Assembly (NCBI GenBank): GCA_029931535.1
Contig: JAQPZY010000384.1
Span: 1-64,000 of the forward strand
Direction of reading: 5' to 3'
Source: Margaritifera margaritifera
Lineage: Eukaryota; Mollusca; Bivalvia; Unionida; Margaritiferidae
DNA: 64,000 nt
The number at the start of each line of letters is the position of its first letter. Position 1 is the first letter of the stretch. Position numbers and translations under genes: made by a program. Below the pieces are notes generated by a model. That model did no database searches. It saw nothing but the letters and a program-made list of their open reading frames with translations, and had not been told where the DNA came from. This document shows positions 63,930-64,000 of this stretch, in pieces.

Positions 63930-64000
63930 AGGACACTCAATGCTACTGGAATTCATTCAGAACATTCTATATTTAGGACTTGTGATTAGGACACTTAGGA
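63930..64000 (+). repeat. Fragment of Gmr1-like LTR at window edge
   Basis: GAATTCATTCAGAACATTCT and GACTTGTGATTAGGACACTT match the LTR at about 13750-13805 in the same orientation. The similarity runs off the end of the window, so a further LTR or element continues beyond it. Confidence 0.8.

Overview
The window looks like part of a lophotrochozoan, probably molluscan, nuclear genome. It is AT-rich, gene-poor and intron-rich. It is full of (AT)n, (AC)n and (GA)n microsatellites and diverged minisatellites, and it carries remnants of several kinds of animal transposon. I see no prokaryotic gene organisation, no CRISPR array and no rRNA. No species can be named from the sequence alone.

Layout. 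1-4.7 kb: no recognisable gene. 4.7-5.8 kb: a broken Polinton/Maverick-type remnant with an F54H12.2-like fragment and an adenovirus-type cysteine protease. 6.3-8.0 kb: three neighbouring tandem-repeat blocks. 9.3-13.95 kb: a 5'-truncated, decayed copy of a Ty3/Gypsy element with its 3' LTR. 14.7-15.3 kb: a mariner relic. 17.6-18.4 kb: a Penelope-like element relic on the minus strand. 20.65-21.57 kb: a solo-LTR-like insertion. 21.9-42.6 kb: the main host-gene feature, described below. 40.9-42.0 kb: a second Penelope-like relic on the minus strand, with a GIY-YIG domain. 46.5-52.4 kb: four families of tandem or segmental repeats and a hairpin. 53.3-53.7 kb: a LINE reverse-transcriptase tail. 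56.25-62.9 kb: a complete, apparently recent Ty3/Gypsy element on the minus strand. The last ~80 bases hold another fragment of the same LTR family.

Host gene region. Exons of a tetratricopeptide protein resembling outer dynein arm docking subunit 4 (ODAD4/TTC25) occur as a repeated exon cassette a-b-c-d-e. Copy 0 is only exon e (21.86 kb). Copy 1 is a, b, d, e (25.98-35.40 kb). Copy 2 is a, b, c, d, e (37.10-42.58 kb). Matching exons have identical lengths (b 208/208, d 197/197, e 126/126) and identical splice phases. The cassette starts and ends in phase 1, so units could be added without breaking the frame. All three copies carry in-frame stops, and copy 2 also has a frameshift, so the array is at least partly pseudogenised.

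Gypsy element. The intact element encodes one 1608-residue Gag-Pol. Its integrase lies before the reverse transcriptase, the order known from the Gmr1-like lineage, and its Gag contains a SCAN-related segment. Its two 759-bp LTRs differ at 4 positions, and it is flanked by a 4-bp target duplication (TATT), so it is probably young and may still be active. The decayed copy at 9.3-13.95 kb shows the same gene order.
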